A stretch of 64,000 nucleotides of DNA from Acidimangrovimonas sediminis (GCF_002871005.1 NZ_PHSN01000008.1:104054-168053), one strand, 5' to 3'; shown: positions 52,772-62,212, numbered from the stretch's first letter. Notes: a model not told the origin generated them from the sequence alone. A program made the numbers and translations.

Positions 52772-54680
52772 CACCCTCACACCCCCGACCATCACGCCGG
52801 TCCAGCTGGATCTGACCGTCAACGGCCGGCGCCAGCGCGTTCAGGCCGATCCGGGGGCGCGCCTGCTCGACGTGCTGCGCGACCAGATGATGCTGACCGG
52901 CACCAAGGAAGGCTGCGGCGCCGGCGAATGCGGCACCTGTTCGGTCTTCGTCGACGGCAAGCTGATCAAGTCCTGCCTGATGCCCGCCGCCAAGGCGCAG
53001 GGCGTCGCGATCGAGACGGTCGAGGGGCTTGCCGGGATGGGCGACCTGACCCCGGTGCAGAAGGCGTTCCACAAGACCGGGGCCAGCCAGTGCGGCTATT
53101 GCATCCCGGGCATGGTGATGGCTGCCACCGCGGCACTGCGCGACAACCCGGCTGCAGACATCGAGGAGATCAAGGAGCGCATGGGCGGCAACATCTGCCG
53201 CTGCACCGGCTATTCCAAGATCTTCGAGGCGGTGGAGATCGCCCGCGACGTGATCGCCGGGCGCTTGCCCGACACCGCGCTCGACCCCGAGGCGGTGGGG
53301 AACAGCTTCATCGGCCACAACACGCGGCGGATGGATGCGCCGTCGAAGGTTTCCGGCCGGCTACAATATGCGGGCGACATGGTGATGCCGGGCATGCTGC
53401 ACCTTCAGGTGCTCCGCTCGCCCCATGCCCATGCGACGATCGTGTCGATCGACACCTCCGAGGCCGAGGCCTGCCCGGGCGTCCATTGCGTGCTCACCTG
53501 CGACGACGTGCCGGGGAAGGACGGCTTCGGCGTCTTCGTCCACGACCAGCCGGTGATGGCGCGCGGCAAGGTGCGCCACGTGGGTGAGGCGGTCGCGGCC
53601 GTCGCCGCCGACAGCGTGCGCGCGGCGCGCGAGGCGATGGCACTGATCCGGGTGGAGTATGAGGCGCTTCCGGGTCTCTTCGATCCGGAGGACGCGCTGA
53701 AGCCCGGCGCGCCGGTGATCCATGATTACGCGGCCGACAACGTGGTCAAGCACATCCCCGTCCGCAAGGGCGACCCCGACCGGGGCTTTGCCGCTGCCGA
53801 CCTTATCCTCGAGGACAGTTTTTCCACCCAGCAGGTGGAACACGCCTATCTCGAGCCCGAGGCGGGGATCGCCTATGTCGACCCCGACGACGTGGTGGTG
53901 GTGATCTCGCCCAGCCAGAACATCACCCACCACCGCCACATGCTGTCGCATATCATCGCGAAGCCCATCAACAAGGTGCGGTTCATCATGTCGCCCGTGG
54001 GCGGCGGCTTCGGCGGCAAGGAGGACATGATCTACCAGGGCATGCTAGCGCTGGCGGCGATGAAGACGGGCCGCCCGGTGAAGCTGGTCTTCACCCGCGA
54101 GGAAAGCTTTGCCGCCTCGGCCAAGCGCCACCCCTCGCGTACGAGGTATCGCATGGGTCTCACGAAGGACGGCCGCATCACGGCGATCGAGTTCGAGATG
54201 CTCTCGGACGGGGGCGCCTACGGCATGTCGTCGGAGGGGGTGATGCGCAAGGCCGCGATCCTGTCCTGCGGGCCTTACGAGATCGAAAATCTCAAGGTCG
54301 ACACCCGGGTGGTCTATACCAACAACACGCCGTCCGGCGCGTTCCGCACCTTCGGGGGCATGCAGGCGCAGTTCGCGACCGAAAGCATGATGGACATGGC
54401 GGCGGAGCGGCTGGGCATGGACCCGTTCGAGATCCGGCGGGTGAACATGATGCGCGCCGGCTCGCGCACCCACACGCAGCAGACCCTGACCTCGGCGGCG
54501 ATCGACCGCGTGCTGGACGCGGCCGAGGCCGCCAGCCGCTGGGAGGCGGGCGTGCCGAATGGCCGGGGTGCCACCCGCGGCGATCTGGACGGGCCGGGCA
54601 CGCGCAAGCCCTGCACCCTGGGCGCGCGCTTCCGGGCCGGGGGCGCGGGGATGGTTCCGACCGTGAAGGAGACGTCATGA
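52764..54680 (+). CDS. Molybdenum hydroxylase [2Fe-2S] domain fused to N-terminal half of the molybdopterin subunit
   Basis: 638 aa. Residues ~15-90 carry the plant-type [2Fe-2S] motif CGAGECGTC...C, and ~95-170 the second cluster (QCGYCIPG, ICRCTGY). From ~185 a molybdopterin-binding subunit begins (GHNTRRMDAPSKVSGRLQYAGDM), with GGGFGGKEDM and AFRTFGGMQ. It stops after the RVNMMRAGSRT region, in the middle of the usual large subunit. A ~40-residue glycine/arginine-rich tail follows that is not family-like. The rest is encoded by the next gene with an ATGA overlap. Substrate unknown; related enzymes oxidise aldehydes or hydroxylate heteroaromatics. Confidence 0.87.
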   Translation: MPDTLTPPTITPVQLDLTVNGRRQRVQADPGARLLDVLRDQMMLTGTKEGCGAGECGTCSVFVDGKLIKSCLMPAAKAQGVAIETVEGLAGMGDLTPVQKAFHKTGASQCGYCIPGMVMAATAALRDNPAADIEEIKERMGGNICRCTGYSKIFEAVEIARDVIAGRLPDTALDPEAVGNSFIGHNTRRMDAPSKVSGRLQYAGDMVMPGMLHLQVLRSPHAHATIVSIDTSEAEACPGVHCVLTCDDVPGKDGFGVFVHDQPVMARGKVRHVGEAVAAVAADSVRAAREAMALIRVEYEALPGLFDPEDALKPGAPVIHDYAADNVVKHIPVRKGDPDRGFAAADLILEDSFSTQQVEHAYLEPEAGIAYVDPDDVVVVISPSQNITHHRHMLSHIIAKPINKVRFIMSPVGGGFGGKEDMIYQGMLALAAMKTGRPVKLVFTREESFAASAKRHPSRTRYRMGLTKDGRITAIEFEMLSDGGAYGMSSEGVMRKAAILSCGPYEIENLKVDTRVVYTNNTPSGAFRTFGGMQAQFATESMMDMAAERLGMDPFEIRRVNMMRAGSRTHTQQTLTSAAIDRVLDAAEAASRWEAGVPNGRGATRGDLDGPGTRKPCTLGARFRAGGAGMVPTVKETS

Positions 54681-55675
54681 AACGCAAGCTGAGAGGACGC
54701 GGCGTCGCCGCCTCGTGGTACGGCATCGCGCGGACGGCGACCATCGACCGGGCCGGCGCCTGGGCCGAGATCGACGACGGCGGCACCGCCAAGGTGGTGA
54801 CCGGCGTGACCGAGATCGGGGAGGGTATCCTGACGGTGCTGGCGCAGGTTGCGGCGGAGGAGTTGGGCGTGCGCCCCGAGGACGTGACCGTGGGCGATAA
54901 TGACACCGCGCGGTCGCCCGAGGCGGCCCATGCCGGCGCCACGCGCCAGACCTACATGATCGGCAACTCGGTGTCGCTTGCCTCGCGCGAGGCGCGGGGC
55001 AAGCTGTTCCACGAGATCGCGGACCACTGGGACGTGCCCGTCGACCAGCTTCGCGCCTTCAATGGCGAGATCTGGGTGGAGGCCACGAACAAGCGGATGT
55101 CGATGGCCGAGGCGGTTGCGATCTGCAAGGGGCGCGGCGTGGTGCCGGTGGGGGCGGCAAGCTTCACCGCGCATGGTACCGGGCTCGACCCCGTCGATGG
55201 CTCTGGCAGCCCTTGGCAGGCTTATGTCTTCGGCACCCAGGTCGCCGAGGTCGAGGTGGATACCGTCACCGGCGAAGTGCAGGTGCTGGGCATCTGGGCC
55301 GCGCACGACATCGGCCGGGTGATCAACCCGCGCGGGGTCGAGGGCCAGATCGAGGGCGGCGTGGTGCAGGGCCTGGGCCAGGCGCTGATGGAGGAATGGC
55401 AGACCGACAAGGGCCACCCGGTGACCCATGGTTTCGCCAAGTACATCCTTCCCACCGCACTGGACATCCCCGAGATCACCTCCGTCCTCGTCGAGGACCG
55501 CGATCCGAACTCGCCGCTGGGCGCCAAGGGGATCGGCGAGCCGGCGCTGGTGCCCACCGCACCCGCCATCATGAACGCGATCTACGACGCCATCGGCGTC
55601 AGGATGAAAAGCCTTCCGGCAACGCCCGAGAAGGTGCTGGCCGCGCTGGCCGCGAAGGAGGCCGCGCCCGCCTGA
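54677..55675 (+). CDS. Molybdenum hydroxylase, C-terminal half of the molybdopterin subunit as a separate polypeptide
   Basis: 332 aa. It begins KRKLRGRGVAASWYGIA, a position normally internal to XdhA/CoxL proteins, and continues through TEIGEGILTVLAQVAAEELGV, GATRQTYMIGN, VINPRGVEGQIEGGVVQGLGQAL and GAKGIGEPALVPTAPAIMNAI, which includes the catalytic glutamate (GEP). Both halves therefore keep their catalytic motifs. ATG at 54677 overlaps the previous stop, consistent with obligate co-translation. A comparable two-piece molybdopterin subunit is known in the nicotinate dehydrogenase of Eubacterium barkeri. Confidence 0.87.
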   Translation: MKRKLRGRGVAASWYGIARTATIDRAGAWAEIDDGGTAKVVTGVTEIGEGILTVLAQVAAEELGVRPEDVTVGDNDTARSPEAAHAGATRQTYMIGNSVSLASREARGKLFHEIADHWDVPVDQLRAFNGEIWVEATNKRMSMAEAVAICKGRGVVPVGAASFTAHGTGLDPVDGSGSPWQAYVFGTQVAEVEVDTVTGEVQVLGIWAAHDIGRVINPRGVEGQIEGGVVQGLGQALMEEWQTDKGHPVTHGFAKYILPTALDIPEITSVLVEDRDPNSPLGAKGIGEPALVPTAPAIMNAIYDAIGVRMKSLPATPEKVLAALAAKEAAPA

Positions 55676-55682
55676 CAGACGG

Positions 55683-55718
55683 GGCGCGGGCCGGGGGTGG
55701 AGGATCCCGGCCCGCGCC
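55683..55718 (+). other. Strong intercistronic hairpin before tctC
   Basis: GGCGCGGGCCGGG (55683-55695) and CCCGGCCCGCGCC (55706-55718) form a perfect 13-bp stem with a 10-nt loop, 8 bp after the molybdopterin gene stop. No T tract. Either a partial terminator or a 3' protective structure separating enzyme from transporter genes. Confidence 0.6.
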
Positions 55719-55770
55719 GCGCGAAGACCAAGCCCCGGGGGAGCGGGGTACGCACACAGGGAGGACCGAA

Positions 55771-56739
55771 ATGACACCGAAAAGGACGATCCGGGCGCTG
55801 GTTGCCGCGGCGGGGCTGCTTGCGACCCCCCTCGTGGCACTGCCGGCGCTGGCGCAGTTTCCCGACAAGCCGGTCGAGATGACCGTGCTGTTCGGCGGCA
55901 CCGCGAACTCCATCGCGCAGGTGCTGGCGACCGAGATGGGCAAGTCGCTGGGCAAGCCGGTGGTGCCGGTCAGCCGCCCAGGCGGCGGGGGCGCGGTAGG
56001 CTATTCCTATGTCGCCGATACCCGGCCCGACGGCTACAACATCGTCTGGAACTCGAATTCCATCAACACGGCCTATCACACCGGCAAGATCGCGTTCGAC
56101 TACCAGAAGTTCGCGCCGATCGCGATGGTCTCCTCCGAGGTGCCGGCGCTGGCGGTGAAGGCGGGGCGGGGCTGGGCATCGCTCGACGACCTGAAGGCCG
56201 CGGTCGAGAAGATGCCCGGCAAGCTCAAGGTCGGGATCTCGGGCAAGGGATCGTTCACGCAGCTGGTCTCGGCCGCGCTGTTTGACGCGATGGGGATCGG
56301 CGACAAGATCGCCTACATCTCCTATGGCGACGGCAAGGCGCCGGTCGAACTCATGGCCGGGCGGATCGATGCCGCGGTGCAATGGCCGGGGCAGTACAAG
56401 TCCTATGTCGATTCCGGGCAGCTCGACGTTCTGGCGGTGACCGGCAAGAAGCGCGTGGCGCTGCTGCCCGAGGCCAAGACCGCGATCGAGCAGGGCTATG
56501 ACGTGGACATCACCATGTGGCGCGGGCTGGCCGCCCCCAAGGGCACCCCGCCCGAGGTGGTCAAGGCGCTGCAGGAGGCCGCGCAGAAGGCGACCGAGGA
56601 TCCCGCCTTCGAGAAGGCCGCGAAGACCCTCGGTTTCGAGATCAGCTACGAGGACAGCGCCGCCTTCGGCAAGGAGATCGCCAAGGACGACGCCTTCTAC
56701 GCCAAGCTGCTCGGCCACCTTGGTCTGAAGCAGCAGTAA
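55771..56739 (+). CDS. tctC: Tripartite tricarboxylate transporter periplasmic receptor (TctC/Bug family)
   Basis: 322 aa. Signal peptide to ALAQ (~29), then FPDKPVEMTVLFGGTANSIAQVLATEMGKSLGKPVVPVSRPGGGGAVG, the characteristic Bug N-terminal lobe. AGRIDAAVQWPGQYKSYVDSGQLDVLAVTG and GLAAPKGTPPEVVKALQEA complete the family pattern. A strong AGGGAGG precedes ATG at 55771. Such receptors bind carboxylates (citrate, tartrate, aromatic or sugar acids). The aspartate-containing loop usual in Bug proteins is not obvious, so the ligand may not be a simple dicarboxylate. Confidence 0.92.
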   Translation: MTPKRTIRALVAAAGLLATPLVALPALAQFPDKPVEMTVLFGGTANSIAQVLATEMGKSLGKPVVPVSRPGGGGAVGYSYVADTRPDGYNIVWNSNSINTAYHTGKIAFDYQKFAPIAMVSSEVPALAVKAGRGWASLDDLKAAVEKMPGKLKVGISGKGSFTQLVSAALFDAMGIGDKIAYISYGDGKAPVELMAGRIDAAVQWPGQYKSYVDSGQLDVLAVTGKKRVALLPEAKTAIEQGYDVDITMWRGLAAPKGTPPEVVKALQEAAQKATEDPAFEKAAKTLGFEISYEDSAAFGKEIAKDDAFYAKLLGHLGLKQQ

Positions 56740-56755
56740 CCGCCCCTTCCGACAG

Positions 56756-56774
56756 CCGGCCCCCGGCGGGCCGG
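56756..56774 (+). other. Intercistronic hairpin between tctC and tctB
   Basis: CCGGCCC (56756-56762) and GGGCCGG (56768-56774), loop 5 nt, lie in the 58-bp gap. Such a hairpin downstream of a binding-protein gene commonly gives excess receptor over membrane subunits. Confidence 0.5.
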
Positions 56775-56797
56775 TCCCCAGCCCGACGGAGTTCAAG

Positions 56798-57352
56798 ATG
56801 ATGGAACATTCGCGCAAGGTGGACGTGGCGATCGGCACCGTGCTGGCATTGATCGGCCTCGCCTGGACACTGGAAGTCGTCCGGACCATCCCGGCCGGAA
56901 CCGGGGGCGGCGACGTGGGGCCAAGGGCCTTTCCGCTGCTCTACGGCGTGCTTCTGATCGTGCTTTCGGCAGGCTGGGCCCTGTCGCGACTGCTGCTGAC
57001 GGGGGAGGAGGCCGAGGCGCCGCCGCCGCGTCCCGCACAGCCCTCTTCCTCCGCTGCCGGCGCGACGGAGGAGGACGCCACGCCCGAGGCGGGCGATACA
57101 CCGCGGGCCAGGGTCGTCGCGCTGGCGCTGACGCTGTTCGTCGTCCTGCTCTACGGCTGGCTGATGACGCGGGTGGGCTTCCTGACGGCGACCTTCGCGG
57201 TGGTGCTGTTCGCGGCGCTGGTGGTGCTGCGCGAACGCCGTCCTGTCGTCGTCGCCGGCATGGCGGTGGGGGTGACCGCCGCGACCTGGCTGATCTTCGA
57301 GGTGATCCTCGGCATTCCGCTGGCCACCGGCAGCTGGATCAATCTGGGCTGA
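56798..57352 (+). CDS. tctB: Tripartite tricarboxylate transporter small membrane subunit (TctB)
   Basis: 184 aa, four predicted helices in two pairs (~10-28, ~42-65, ~105-125, ~130-175). A low-complexity acidic/proline/serine linker (~68-100) separates them. Position between tctC and tctA and GTGGGDVGPRAFPLLYGVLL support TctB, which is otherwise poorly conserved. Confidence 0.87.
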   Translation: MMEHSRKVDVAIGTVLALIGLAWTLEVVRTIPAGTGGGDVGPRAFPLLYGVLLIVLSAGWALSRLLLTGEEAEAPPPRPAQPSSSAAGATEEDATPEAGDTPRARVVALALTLFVVLLYGWLMTRVGFLTATFAVVLFAALVVLRERRPVVVAGMAVGVTAATWLIFEVILGIPLATGSWINLG

Positions 57353-57355
57353 ACC

Positions 57356-58864
57356 ATGGACCATTTCCTCACAGCATTGCAGATGGCGCTGACGCCCTAC
57401 GCGATCGGCGCGGTGGGTCTGGGCACGATCATCGGGCTGATCTTCGGCTCGATCCCCGGCCTCACCTTCACCGTGGCGCTGGCGCTGGCGCTGCCCGTCA
57501 CCTTCGGCATGGATACGGTGCCCGCCATCGCGCTGCTGCTCGGCACCTATATCGGCGGCATGACCGGGGGATCCGTCTCGGCCATCCTGCTGGGCATTCC
57601 CGGCACCCCCTCGGCTGCGGCCACGGTGCTGGATGGCTACCCGATGACCAAACAGGGCCGCGCCTCGATCGCATTGGGCACGGCGGTGATCGTGTCGACG
57701 GTGGGCGGGATCTTCTCGCTCATCGTGATGATCGTCTCGGTCAACCTCGTGAGCAAGGTGGCGATCGACTTCGGCCCGGCCGAGATCTTCGCCCTCGTCC
57801 TCTTCGGCATGTCGACGATCTGCGGCCTCTCGTCGGGGTCGCTGATGAAGGGGCTGATCGCCGGGGTGCTGGGCCTTCTGATCATGACGGTGGGCATCGA
57901 CAAGATCGATGGCGACAACCGCATGACCTTCGGCTCCGTCAACCTGCTGCAGGGCGTCAACCTGCTGGTGGCGATGATCGGCCTCTTCGCGGTGCCCTTC
58001 ATCATCGACACCTTCCTGCAGCACCGCCATGGCGGGCTTGAGGCGCCAGCGACCGGCAGCCTCAAGGCGAACCTGCCATCGTTCGGGCTGATGTGGCGCA
58101 ACGCGTGGCTGATGGCGCGCTGTGCGGCGATCGGGACCGGCATCGGGGCCATTCCCGGCACCGGCGGGGCGATCGCGGCCTTTCTTGCGTATTCCCACGC
58201 GCGGCGCTTTTCGAAGACGCCCGAACGTTTTGGCCGCGGCGCCATCGAGGGGGTGATCGCCCCCGAGACCGCGAACAACGCGGTGACGGGCGGCACGCTG
58301 ATCCCGCTGCTGTCGCTCGGCGTGCCGGGGGATCCGGCGACGGCGATCGTGCTGGCGGGGCTGATGATCCACGGCATCACGCCGGGCCCCGCGCTGTTCA
58401 TGACATCCGAGACCACGGTCTACGCGATCTACATCGCCGTGGTCGTGGCCTATGTCTTCATCCTTGTGTTCCAGCTGCTGGGCATCCGGCTTTTCGTCTA
58501 CGTGCTTAAGATCCCGCAGCAGCTTTTGGCAGTGATCATCCTCGTGCTGTGCGTCATCGGCGCCTACACGGTGCGCAACTCGGCCTTCGACGTCTATTCG
58601 ATGGGGGTGATCGGGGTTCTTGCCTGGGGCCTCGTGCGGGCCGGCATCCCGATCACGCCGGTGATCCTCGGCATGGTGCTGGGGCCGACCATGGAAAGCG
58701 AATACCGGACCGCGATGCAGCTGTCCGGCGGCCATCTGAACATCTTCTACACCTCGCCCGTCGCGATGTTCTTCCTGGGACTGTCGGCGCTGGTCGTGCT
58801 GATGCAGGCGACCACCTCGCTGCGCGAGCGGGCTTCCAAACGACTGGAGAGCAAGAATGCTTGA
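57356..58864 (+). CDS. tctA: Tripartite tricarboxylate transporter large membrane subunit (TctA)
   Basis: 502 aa, about eleven to twelve helices. FGSIPGLTFTVALALALPVTFGM and ILLGIPGTPSAAATVLDGYPMTKQGRA are the signature TctA repeats; AIPGTGGAIAAFLAYSHARR and TAITGGxLIPLLxLGVPGDP-like second-half copies follow. Start 3 bp after the tctB stop. Forms the sodium- or proton-coupled channel with TctB. Confidence 0.93.
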   Translation: MDHFLTALQMALTPYAIGAVGLGTIIGLIFGSIPGLTFTVALALALPVTFGMDTVPAIALLLGTYIGGMTGGSVSAILLGIPGTPSAAATVLDGYPMTKQGRASIALGTAVIVSTVGGIFSLIVMIVSVNLVSKVAIDFGPAEIFALVLFGMSTICGLSSGSLMKGLIAGVLGLLIMTVGIDKIDGDNRMTFGSVNLLQGVNLLVAMIGLFAVPFIIDTFLQHRHGGLEAPATGSLKANLPSFGLMWRNAWLMARCAAIGTGIGAIPGTGGAIAAFLAYSHARRFSKTPERFGRGAIEGVIAPETANNAVTGGTLIPLLSLGVPGDPATAIVLAGLMIHGITPGPALFMTSETTVYAIYIAVVVAYVFILVFQLLGIRLFVYVLKIPQQLLAVIILVLCVIGAYTVRNSAFDVYSMGVIGVLAWGLVRAGIPITPVILGMVLGPTMESEYRTAMQLSGGHLNIFYTSPVAMFFLGLSALVVLMQATTSLRERASKRLESKNA

Positions 58865-60752
58865 ACGCACCGCCGACAAGAGCCCCGCAGAGACCGCACC
58901 CGCCGCGACGACCGAGACGACCCGCCAGATCGCGGCCCGGGCAGCCCTCGTGGCAGGTCAGGGCATCGCGGGGCTGGGCAGCGGCACGCTGTCGGTCACG
59001 CTGAGCGAGGGGCTGGTGATCGGCCTGCTGGGGCAGGGGGTGAGAACCTGGTTCGCGATCTTCGGCCATGGCTCCACCGATCTGGGCGAGGTACTGCGCC
59101 TTTACGAGGAGGCAGGGGCCGTGACCGTCGTGAACTGCCGCAACGAGGTGGAGATGGCCCATGCCGCCACCGCCCATGCCTGGGTCTATGGCGAGACGCC
59201 GGCGGTCGTCACCTCGATCGGGCCGGGGGCATTGCAGGCGATGGCGGGGTCGCTGGCGGCGGCGTCGAACGGGGTCGGCGTCTACCACATCTACGGCGAC
59301 GAGACGACGCGGGGCGAGGGCTACAACATGCAGCAGATCCCGAAACCCCGGCAGGGGCTGTTCGGCCAGATCACCGCGCTGATGGGGCAGAGCTACGTGC
59401 TGCACACGCCCGAAGCCCTGCGCGAATGCCTGCGCCGGGGCACCGCCTGCGTGCACCACCCCTACAAGGCCGGGCCGTTCTACATCCTCGCGCCGATCAA
59501 CACCCAACCGCAACAGATGCGCCTGTCGCTCGACACGCTGCCCGGGCGGCTGGACCTGCCGGCGCTGTCGCCCGCGGGCGAGGCGGCCTTTGCCGAGGCT
59601 GCGGCGCGGATCGCGGCGGCCGAGCGCATCGCGATCAAGGCGGGCGGCGGGACGCGGGGCCATGCCGATGCGCTGCGCCGGCTGGTCGAGCATCTGCAGG
59701 CGCCGGCGGTGCTTTCGCCCGGCTCGACCGGGGTCCTGCCGGACGACCACCCTTTCAACATGCATGTCGGCGGTTCCAAGGGTTCGATCAGCGGGAATTA
59801 CGCGATGGAGCACGCGGATCTGGCGATCTTCATTGGCAGCCGCGGGGTCTGTCAGGCGGATTGTTCGGGCACCGGCTGGCCCTCGGCGCGGGCGGTGATC
59901 AACATCAACGGCGATATCGACGACGTCAGCCACTACGCCCACACCTTGGCCCTGACCGGCGACATCGGCGCGGTGATCGACCGTCTGATCTCGGCCACGC
60001 CGCGGCGCAAGGCGGGCGCGTGGCAGGGCGATTGCGCCGAGGCCAAGGACCGCTGGAAGGCGCATTGGCGCGCCCGGGTCGAGCATCCGCCGGTCGAGGA
60101 TGCCGTCTGGGGCCGCCCGGTGCTGACCCAGCCCGCGGCGATCCACCGGGTGGCGGATTTCGCCCGCCGCATCGGTGCGGTGAAGTTCTTCGACGCGGGC
60201 GATGTGCAGGCCAACGGCTTTCAGGTGGTGCGCGACGACGCCCCGAACCAGAGCGTGACCGAGACCGGCGCCTCCTATATGGGCTTCGCCACCTCGGCGC
60301 TCCTGGGCGCGGCGGGGGCGGAGAACCCGCGCTACGGCATCGCCTTCACCGGCGACGGCTCCTTCATGATGAACCCGCAGGTCCTGATCGATGCGGTCGA
60401 GCACGGGGTGAAGGGGATGATCGCGCTGTTCGACAACCGGCGGATGGCGGCGATCACCGGCTTGCAGCTGGCGCAATACGGGCGCGAGTTCCGCACCAAC
60501 GACCGGGTCGCGGTGGATTACGTCCAGCTTGCCGACGCGATCGCCGGGGTGCGGGCGATCCACGGCGGCTTCGATGCCGAAACGCTGGACGCGGCACTGG
60601 AGGAGGCGCGCGCGCATGACGGGCTGAGCCTCGTTCACATCCCCGTCTACGGTAGCCATGAGGATTTTGCCGGGATGGGGGCCTACGGCAGCTGGAACGT
60701 CGGCAACTGGGTCGAGGCGGTCCAGGCCGACTACCTTCGCCAGAAGATCTGA
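58857..60752 (+). CDS. ThDP-dependent enzyme of the IolD type (cyclic-dione hydrolase-like)
   Basis: 631 aa. Three-domain ThDP layout: N-terminal pyrimidine-binding domain with CRNEVEMAHAATAHA (catalytic glutamate), a central domain, and a C-terminal PP domain with GDGSFMMN (~499) and the paired DN about 28 residues on (LFDNRR). IGPGALQAMAGSLAAASNGVGVYHIYGDE and QQIPKPRQGLFGQITALMG are close to IolD, which opens 3D-trihydroxycyclohexane-1,2-dione in inositol breakdown. The other iol genes are absent, so the substrate is probably a different cyclic dione or 2-ketoacid. Overlaps tctA by 8 bp. Confidence 0.82.
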   Translation: MLERTADKSPAETAPAATTETTRQIAARAALVAGQGIAGLGSGTLSVTLSEGLVIGLLGQGVRTWFAIFGHGSTDLGEVLRLYEEAGAVTVVNCRNEVEMAHAATAHAWVYGETPAVVTSIGPGALQAMAGSLAAASNGVGVYHIYGDETTRGEGYNMQQIPKPRQGLFGQITALMGQSYVLHTPEALRECLRRGTACVHHPYKAGPFYILAPINTQPQQMRLSLDTLPGRLDLPALSPAGEAAFAEAAARIAAAERIAIKAGGGTRGHADALRRLVEHLQAPAVLSPGSTGVLPDDHPFNMHVGGSKGSISGNYAMEHADLAIFIGSRGVCQADCSGTGWPSARAVININGDIDDVSHYAHTLALTGDIGAVIDRLISATPRRKAGAWQGDCAEAKDRWKAHWRARVEHPPVEDAVWGRPVLTQPAAIHRVADFARRIGAVKFFDAGDVQANGFQVVRDDAPNQSVTETGASYMGFATSALLGAAGAENPRYGIAFTGDGSFMMNPQVLIDAVEHGVKGMIALFDNRRMAAITGLQLAQYGREFRTNDRVAVDYVQLADAIAGVRAIHGGFDAETLDAALEEARAHDGLSLVHIPVYGSHEDFAGMGAYGSWNVGNWVEAVQADYLRQKI

Positions 60753-60763
60753 GGGAACGCGAC

Positions 60764-62212
60764 ATGTACCAGGACATCAATCTTTTCATCGCCAACCAGT
60801 GGCGCGCCGCCTCGGACGGGGCGACGCGGCAGGTGACGGATCCCGCGACCGAGGCGGCGCTGGGTACGATCCCGGTGGCGACGGCCGAGGATCTGGACGC
60901 GGCGCTGGCGGCAGCCGCGCGCGGCTTCGAGGTCTGGCGCCGGACCGGCCCATGGGAACGCGGCGCCAAGCTGCGCCGGGTGGCCGAGATCATCCGCGCG
61001 CGCACCGATGACATCGCCCGCCTGATGACGCTGGAGACCGGCAAGCCACTGGCGGAATCGCGCGGCGAGGTGGGCGGTGCGGCGGACCAGTTCGAATGGT
61101 ACGCCGAGGAGACCAAGCGGATCTACGGCCAGACCATCGAAAGCCGCGCGCCGGAAAGCCGGATGCAGGTGATCCTGCAGCCCGTGGGCGTGGTCGCGGC
61201 TTTCTCGGCCTGGAACTTCCCGGCGCTTCTGCCCGCGCGCAAGATCGCCGCGGCGCTGGGGGCGGGCTGTTCCGTGATCGTGAAACCCGCAGGCGAGACG
61301 CCGGCCTCCTGCGCCGCCCTCGTGGCCGCCTGCGCCGAGGCGGGCCTGCCCGAGGGGGTGGTGAACATGGTGACGGGGAATTCCTCGCTCATCGCGCGCC
61401 ACCTGATCGCCTCCCCCGTCGTGCGCAAAGTGTCGCTGACCGGCTCCGTCCCTGTGGGCAAGGAAATCCTTCACCTGGCCGCCGACGGGGTGAAGAAGGT
61501 CTCGATGGAGCTGGGCGGCCACGGCCCGGTCATCGTCTTCGACGACGTCGACCCGGTCGCCGCGGCCGAGACCTGCGCCACGACGAAGTTCCGCAATTGC
61601 GGGCAGGTCTGCATCTCGCCCACCCGTTTCTACGTGCACGAAAGCCGCTACGAGGCTTTCGCCAACCGCTTCGCCGAGGTGGCGCGGGGCCTCAAGCTGG
61701 GCAACGGGCTGGAGGAGGGCGTGCAGATGGGCCCGATGGCCAATCGCCGCGGCATCGAGACGATCGAGCGCATGGTCGCCGATGCGGTCGACCGTGGTGC
61801 CGAGGTTCTGGCCGGCGGATCCCGTCCGCGGGACCTCAACGCGGGGTATTTCTTCGAGCCGACGGTGCTGGGCCATGTCCCCGACGAGGCGCTGGTGATG
61901 TCCGAGGAACCCTTCGGCCCGATCGCCCCGATCACCACCTTCCGCGACTACGACGAGGTGATCGCGCGGGCCAATGCGCTGCCCTTCGGCCTTGCCGGAT
62001 ATGTCTTTTCCAACGATCTTGGCCGGGCGACCCGGGCTTGGGAGGACCTCGAGGTCGGCATGGTCGGCGTGAACGAGATGCTTCTCGCCACTGCCGAGGC
62101 CCCTTTCGGCGGGATCAAGGAAAGCGGCACCGGCCGCGAGGGCGGGTCGTTCGGCATCCGCGATTACCTTGAACCCAAGTACGTCAAGATGAAGCTGGCC
62201 CCCACGGCCTGA
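60764..62212 (+). CDS. NAD(P)-dependent aldehyde dehydrogenase (succinate-semialdehyde type)
   Basis: 482 aa. VVAAFSAWNFPALLPARKIAAALGAGCSVIVKPA (cofactor region), SMELGGHGPVIVFDD (general-base glutamate ~248) and NCGQVCISPTRF (catalytic cysteine ~283). GGIKESGTGREGG near the end is typical of the GabD/AldA group. Start 11 bp after the ThDP enzyme. It probably oxidises the semialdehyde left after C-C cleavage and dehydration. It is not near the DMSP genes and there is no reason to assign it to that route. Confidence 0.9.
   Translation: MYQDINLFIANQWRAASDGATRQVTDPATEAALGTIPVATAEDLDAALAAAARGFEVWRRTGPWERGAKLRRVAEIIRARTDDIARLMTLETGKPLAESRGEVGGAADQFEWYAEETKRIYGQTIESRAPESRMQVILQPVGVVAAFSAWNFPALLPARKIAAALGAGCSVIVKPAGETPASCAALVAACAEAGLPEGVVNMVTGNSSLIARHLIASPVVRKVSLTGSVPVGKEILHLAADGVKKVSMELGGHGPVIVFDDVDPVAAAETCATTKFRNCGQVCISPTRFYVHESRYEAFANRFAEVARGLKLGNGLEEGVQMGPMANRRGIETIERMVADAVDRGAEVLAGGSRPRDLNAGYFFEPTVLGHVPDEALVMSEEPFGPIAPITTFRDYDEVIARANALPFGLAGYVFSNDLGRATRAWEDLEVGMVGVNEMLLATAEAPFGGIKESGTGREGGSFGIRDYLEPKYVKMKLAPTA

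Noticed and set aside
54540..54680. Frameshift artefact splitting the molybdopterin subunit
   Set aside because: Not excluded, but the second gene starts at a perfect ATGA overlap and at a natural domain boundary, and both halves keep all motifs. A designed split is more likely.
60764..62212. Aldehyde dehydrogenase as the missing DMSP-aldehyde dehydrogenase
   Set aside because: It lies 50 kb away inside the catabolic operon, 11 bp from the ThDP enzyme gene. No sequence feature links it to the DMSP locus.
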